DNA of 8,850 nucleotides from Chloroflexota bacterium (GTDB taxonomy: Bacteria > Chloroflexota > Dehalococcoidia > Lucifugimonadales > JADFKI01), in the NCBI GenBank assembly GCA_009838595.1, contig VXRI01000042.1, forward strand, positions 1-8,850, in the 5' to 3' direction. Of the stretch, positions 6,029-8,850 are shown piece after piece. Made by a program: the position numbers and the translations under genes. How positions within the stretch are numbered: the first letter of the stretch is position 1; every line of letters starts with the position of its first letter. The notes under the pieces were generated by a model. The model was given only the letters and a program-made list of their open reading frames with translations, was not told the origin of the DNA and did not search any database.

Positions 6029-7165
6029 ATGCAGGTAGTTTTCAATGAAGCGGTCAAGCAGCTTGAGTCCGATACGCCCGTGGTCGTGGCTACGGTCATC
6101 GGCACGAAGGGTTCGACCCCACAGAAGCCCGGATCGAAGCTGCTGGTGCGGAATGACGGCAGCGGCGTAGGCACGCTTGGCGGCGGGTGCGTCGAAGGTG
6201 ACATCTGGTTCGCCGCGAGCGAGCTGCTGAATAGCGGCGGCGGCGCGGAGTACCGGGAATACGAACTCAATGAAGACCTCGCCGCGGAAGACGGACTCAT
6301 CTGCGGCGGCACGATGTTCTTCCTCATCGATCCGGTGTACGAGCCGGGCGAATATCTGGACTTCGCCAAGGAGATAGACGACGCGTACAAGGGCGGCGAC
6401 GCGGTCGCGCTGGCTAGCCTGGTTCGCGGCGGCAGCGGCTCTGCGGCAAGCATCGGGGCGAAGATGTTCATCCGCCAGGACGGCAGCACGGTCGGCTCAC
6501 TGGGCAGCCCTGATTTGGACGAAGGCGCTAAGGACGAAGCGTTTGAGTTGATGACGCACGGCAAGAACAAGTATGTCGTAACCGGAAGCGGCGCCGAATA
6601 CTTCATCGAGGCATATACCACGCCACCGCAGCTAGTTCTGTGCGGCGGCGGGCATGTCTCCAAGTCCATTGCGCCTCTTGCTAAGACGCTGGGCTTCCGT
6701 GTGTTCGTTACTGACGACCGCGAAGAGTTTGCCAACGCCGATCGATTCCCGGAAGCGGACATCATCATCGCCAAAAAGCCTGAATACGCGCTGAGCGAAC
6801 TGCCCATCAACCCGAACACCTTCGTCATAGTCGCCACGCGCGGACACCGCTACGACAATGTGGCGCTCGCCGCAGCCGCGCGGACTCCGGCGAAGTATGT
6901 CGGACTGCTCGGCAGCAAGCGCAAGGTAATCCTCATCTACGAAGACCTGATGCAGATGGGCATATCGCAGGAACGCATCCGCGAGCTGCGCGCGCCCATC
7001 GGACTGGACATTGGCGCGCGCACGCCCGAAGAGATTGCGGTCAGCATAATGTCCGAAGTGCTGATGTTCCGATTGGGCGGCACGGGCAGCGTTATGAAGC
7101 TTGAAGAGCGCCTGATGACTCGCATCGAGGAGAAGCACGGCGCGGCAGTGGCGGTGGCAGACTAG
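6029..7165 (+). CDS. xdhC: XdhC/CoxI-family molybdenum hydroxylase maturation factor
   Basis: The 378-residue product has both domains of the XdhC family. The N-terminal XdhC_CoxI domain shows GTKGSTPQKPG (25-35), GGGCVEG (51-57) and GLICGGTM (89-96). The C-terminal Rossmann-like domain shows LCGGGHVSK (204-212), VTDDREEF (227-234), TRGHRYD (270-276) and YVGLLGSKRK (290-299), ending with GLDIGARTPEEIA (325-337). XdhC binds molybdenum cofactor, promotes its sulfuration and hands it to xanthine dehydrogenase-type enzymes in the cytoplasm. ATG at 6029 was chosen because the family N-terminus aligns there and GGCGGG (6015-6020) is 8 bases away; a GTG at 6020 would add three residues. The stop is 3 bases before the MocA-like gene, an operon arrangement usual for this pathway. 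The symbol is a family-level name. Confidence 0.93.
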   Translation: MQVVFNEAVKQLESDTPVVVATVIGTKGSTPQKPGSKLLVRNDGSGVGTLGGGCVEGDIWFAASELLNSGGGAEYREYELNEDLAAEDGLICGGTMFFLIDPVYEPGEYLDFAKEIDDAYKGGDAVALASLVRGGSGSAASIGAKMFIRQDGSTVGSLGSPDLDEGAKDEAFELMTHGKNKYVVTGSGAEYFIEAYTTPPQLVLCGGGHVSKSIAPLAKTLGFRVFVTDDREEFANADRFPEADIIIAKKPEYALSELPINPNTFVIVATRGHRYDNVALAAAARTPAKYVGLLGSKRKVILIYEDLMQMGISQERIRELRAPIGLDIGARTPEEIAVSIMSEVLMFRLGGTGSVMKLEERLMTRIEEKHGAAVAVAD

Positions 7166-7168
7166 GCG

Positions 7169-7768
7169 ATGCCCGGCGTTTCTGCCATCCTCACAGCAGC
7201 CGGCGAATCACGGCGGATGGGGCGTCCCAAGCCGTTGCTGGCTTGGCGCGGCACAACGCTCGTCGAACACCAGATACGCGCGCTCTTCGACGGCGGCGCG
7301 GCAGAGGTTGTGGTCGTCGTTGGGCACGAGGCGGACGCCGTCGCAGAGCAGGTCGAAGGCGCCGGCGCGCGCTGCGTGCTGAACCCGGACTATCTTCAAG
7401 GCAAGACGACATCCATCAAGGCGGGCTTGAGCGTCATCAGCGAGGACGCGGACGCCATAATGCTGCTCGCCGTAGATCAGCCGCGCACTGCGTCCATCGT
7501 GTCCGCCGTAGTGCAGGCGCACATAACCGGCGACGCGCTGATAACATCCCCCCGATACGAAGGACACGGCGGCCATCCCCTCATATTCTCGGCGTCATTG
7601 CGAGGCGAACTCTCGCGCATCACCGAAAAGCGACAAGGCATCCGCGAAGTATTCCAGGCACACCGCGACAGCGTACAAGAATACATCCTAGACGACCCCA
7701 TGATACGCCTCGACCTAAACACGCCGGAAGCGTATGAGGACGCGCTGCGGCGGTATGGGGGCGGGTAA
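7169..7768 (+). CDS. mocA: MocA-like molybdenum cofactor nucleotidyltransferase
   Basis: The 199-residue protein is a MobA-like NTP transferase. The nucleotide-binding loop TAAGESRRMGRPK is at 9-21, with Lys21 and the AAG form typical of MocA rather than the AGG form of MobA. VVVVGHEAD (48-56) and GKTTSIKAGL (78-87) follow, then the metal-site DQP (103-105), GHGGHP (132-137), and DLNTPEAY (182-189). MocA links CMP to molybdopterin to give the cytosine dinucleotide form used by xanthine dehydrogenase/CO dehydrogenase-type enzymes. It follows XdhC after only 3 bases and has a weak ribosome binding site, so coupled translation is likely. CTP use is inferred from family resemblance and context; a related cytidylyl- or guanylyltransferase role cannot be excluded. 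Confidence 0.9.
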   Translation: MPGVSAILTAAGESRRMGRPKPLLAWRGTTLVEHQIRALFDGGAAEVVVVVGHEADAVAEQVEGAGARCVLNPDYLQGKTTSIKAGLSVISEDADAIMLLAVDQPRTASIVSAVVQAHITGDALITSPRYEGHGGHPLIFSASLRGELSRITEKRQGIREVFQAHRDSVQEYILDDPMIRLDLNTPEAYEDALRRYGGG

Positions 7769-7806
7769 CTACGCCGAGCGGGAAATGAAAGAAAAGCCGT
7801 CAATGC

Positions 7807-8124
7807 TTGATAATATGTTTGCAGATTTTGGGTTGGTCGGTCTTGGTTAACGGTTACAGGTCTGATGGAGTAATACCGCTGGAATACACCGCTCATGCGA
7901 TTGCTGCAATGAATGAGCGTGAGATACCCGCAGAGTGGATTGAAAGGGTAGTGAGCGAACCGGCGTTGCGGTTGCCTGACCCGAACGACCCCGAACTTGA
8001 ACGATTCTTTGGCATCATCCCAGAATACGGAGACCGTGTGCTGCGCGTAGTAGTGAACACCCATGCCGCGACTTGGCGGGTAGTCAGCGTGTTCTTTGAC
8101 CGCGACATGAAAGGAGAACTATGA
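7807..8124 (+). CDS. DUF4258-family protein, probable toxin-like partner; start uncertain
   Basis: The frame gives up to 105 residues from a TTG at 7807. The recognisable domain begins at PLEYTAHAIAAMNERE (24-39), with the conserved His30, continues through PAEWIERVVSEP (41-52), and ends with strands RVLRVVVNT (77-85) and WRVVSVFFDRD (90-100). This is the DUF4258 pattern, a small RelE/BrnT-like fold often paired with DUF2283. No ATG lies in frame before residue 35, so the start must be TTG: 7807, 7819, 7828 and 7843 are all possible, and a start near 7843 (94 residues) would suit the usual family N-terminus. The stop overlaps the next start by ATGA. A toxin role is inferred from family and pairing, not from a proven activity. 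Confidence 0.75.
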   Translation: MIICLQILGWSVLVNGYRSDGVIPLEYTAHAIAAMNEREIPAEWIERVVSEPALRLPDPNDPELERFFGIIPEYGDRVLRVVVNTHAATWRVVSVFFDRDMKGEL

Positions 8125-8321
8125 AACTCCATGTTGATAAGAAAGCCGACGCCTTGCATCTACGCCTTGACGACTCCAAGATAATCGAATCGGAAGAAGT
8201 CGCGCCCGGCATCGTCCTAGACTACAACGAACTCAACGAAGTTGTGGGCGTGGAGATGCTGTATCTTTCGCGGCGTTCCTCCGAACTGAACCTGTCCGCA
8301 TTGGAATTTGAGACGGTGTGA
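8121..8321 (+). CDS. DUF2283-family small protein, probable antitoxin partner
   Basis: The 66-residue protein matches the DUF2283 form: an N-terminal strand with DKKADALHLRLDD (6-18), SEEVAPGIVLDYNE (24-37), then VVGVEMLYLSRRS (41-53). These proteins form short beta-rich domains and are commonly encoded right after DUF4258 genes. The ATG overlaps the upstream stop (ATGA at 8121-8124) and has AGGAG (8112-8116) 4 bases away, so translation is likely coupled to the DUF4258 gene. The upstream gene has a poor TTG start while this one has a good site, an arrangement that would give more of this protein. An antitoxin role is inferred from pairing. Confidence 0.8.
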   Translation: MKLHVDKKADALHLRLDDSKIIESEEVAPGIVLDYNELNEVVGVEMLYLSRRSSELNLSALEFETV

Positions 8322-8331
8322 GGGCGCAATA

Positions 8332-8356
8332 GTACGCCTGGACCATCCTATCGTAC
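8332..8356. terminator. Inverted repeat between convergent genes
   Basis: GTACG (8332-8336) and CGTAC (8352-8356) form a 5-base stem with a 15-base loop, between the DUF2283 stop at 8321 and the minus-strand winged-helix stop at 8369. It lies where a bidirectional terminator would be expected. Stem short, loop long and no clear T-run, so support is weak. Confidence 0.2.
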
Positions 8357-8368
8357 GGCCTTTATACA

Positions 8369-8671
8369 TTACTGCTTGGTGAAGATTTTTGTTTCTTGAC
8401 ACCACGCAACTCTTCCACTCGCAAGAAGCCGTCCAAGCACTGAATAAGTCAGGTAATTCTTTTGTCCTCCGCGAAAGTCTGAGCGAAGATTCAACAAAAC
8501 GGCAGTCTTTGCATTCCGCAAACCTTGTGGAGTTTGCTCCAGCAACTGCAAAATGGCGTCTTCTATTTGCTACAAACCTTCTTGTACAACCTCTCTGGCA
8601 GTAGCATCCGTAACTTTCAACTGCTTGTCTCCTACGCCGGATGGCTTTCTTGCAAGTGGAAATCTACACAT
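8369..8671 (-). pseudogene. Winged-helix domain gene interrupted by an in-frame TAG
   Basis: Read leftward from an ATG at 8671, one frame gives 33 codons, then TAG (8572-8570), then 66 codons to TAA at 8369. The part after the TAG looks like a real domain: IEDAILQLLEQTPQGLRNAK (36-55), then LRSDFRGGQKNYLTYSVLGR, then LLASGRVAW. This is a winged-helix pattern (an E..ILELL helix, a GLRNA turn, a QKNYLTYSVLG recognition region and an LL..GRV wing). The residues before the TAG (KVTDATAREVVQEGL) read smoothly into it in the same frame, suggesting a nonsense mutation rather than two genes. Without readthrough, only a TTG at 8551 could start the second half (60 residues), missing part of the first helix. 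Its 5' end overlaps the zinc-ribbon gene by 40 bases. Function is unknown; DNA binding is inferred. Confidence 0.5.
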
Positions 8672-8850
8672 ACGAAGCAAGTTATTACGTCGCACTCATC
8701 ATCCTCTTGGCACGCTTGGGTATCGGCATCGCAAGTATTAATGCCACAGACGGGGCAGGAATAGTCATAGTCCGGAGAGTAGTCGTATTGAGTAGATAGC
8801 AATTTGCCGCAGACGTAACATTTATAATATATTTTGGCGTTGTGCACAGT
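8632..8850 (-). CDS. Cysteine-rich zinc-ribbon protein, partial at right edge
   Basis: The frame enters from the right edge and ends at 8632. A GTG at 8847 could start it (71 residues), but the frame is still open at 8850, so the real start may be outside. Counting from that GTG, nine cysteines are seen: CYVC (10-13) and CPVC (31-34) make a likely four-Cys zinc ribbon. Cys39, Cys46 and Cys52 follow, and a further CFVC is at 57-60 with His64 nearby, perhaps a second site. An acidic stretch (QEDDECD, 47-53) and a Tyr/Asp-rich segment (20-29) lie between. The family is not recognised. It overlaps the start of the downstream winged-helix frame, so both probably belong to one transcription unit. 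Confidence 0.55.
   Translation of the reverse strand, partial: TVHNAKIYYKCYVCGKLLSTQYDYSPDYDYSCPVCGINTCDADTQACQEDDECDVITCFVCVDFHLQESHPA

Noticed and set aside
5878..6837. 319-codon minus-strand frame across the XdhC gene
   Set aside because: Ser/Pro-rich antisense shadow of a gene with clear XdhC motifs on the plus strand.
8389..8604. Plus-strand frame at the right end
   Set aside because: No recognisable pattern or ribosome binding site, and the minus strand gives a coherent winged-helix pattern over the same bases.
1..8850. CRISPR arrays, tRNA or rRNA genes, transposase genes
   Set aside because: No regular repeat-spacer pattern, no cloverleaf or rRNA-like segment and no transposase motif was found on either strand by eye.

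Overview
The window reads as a stretch of a fairly GC-rich bacterial chromosome with short gene spacing and several ordinary housekeeping genes. The gene mix fits a Chloroflexota-type genome, possibly SAR202/Dehalococcoidia-like: a DipZ-type thioredoxin lipoprotein, an M16 peptidase, a YbhE-type lactonase, an XdhC-MocA pair, and two small toxin-antitoxin-like pairs. That lineage guess is inference from gene style and from a familiar type of intergenic repeat; no marker gene here proves it.

Left part (1-3953). A minus-strand thioredoxin-like lipoprotein runs off the left edge. It is divergent from a plus-strand series, and the 455-base gap between them holds GATAG/CTATC repeats, a 13-base direct repeat next to a TATAAT box, and a degenerate palindromic repeat element. 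The plus series is a 3-hydroxyisobutyrate dehydrogenase-family enzyme, then an M16 zinc peptidase behind a possible promoter with a palindromic -10 box, then a lipoprotein resembling a protease prodomain. The lipoprotein lies in the same frame as the peptidase, after its TGA, and lacks a normal start codon at its best ribosome binding site.

Middle part (4105-7768). A seven-bladed beta-propeller lactonase-family protein is followed by a zeta-toxin-like P-loop kinase overlapping a small basic partner gene. The kinase has an Asp in place of the first Gly of Walker A. Next come XdhC and a MocA-type nucleotidyltransferase, 3 bases apart. These two act together to sulfurate/insert molybdenum cofactor and to make its dinucleotide form for molybdenum hydroxylases, but no hydroxylase subunits are in view.

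Right part (7807-8850). A DUF4258/DUF2283 pair with an ATGA overlap follows closely. Convergent to it on the minus strand are a cysteine-rich zinc-ribbon protein entering from the right edge and a winged-helix gene interrupted by an in-frame TAG. The right end looks more AT-rich and accessory in character than the middle.

The metabolic genes are not obviously one pathway. The most unusual items are the start-codon/stop arrangement at 3300-3345, the substituted Walker A in the zeta-like kinase, and the broken winged-helix gene.
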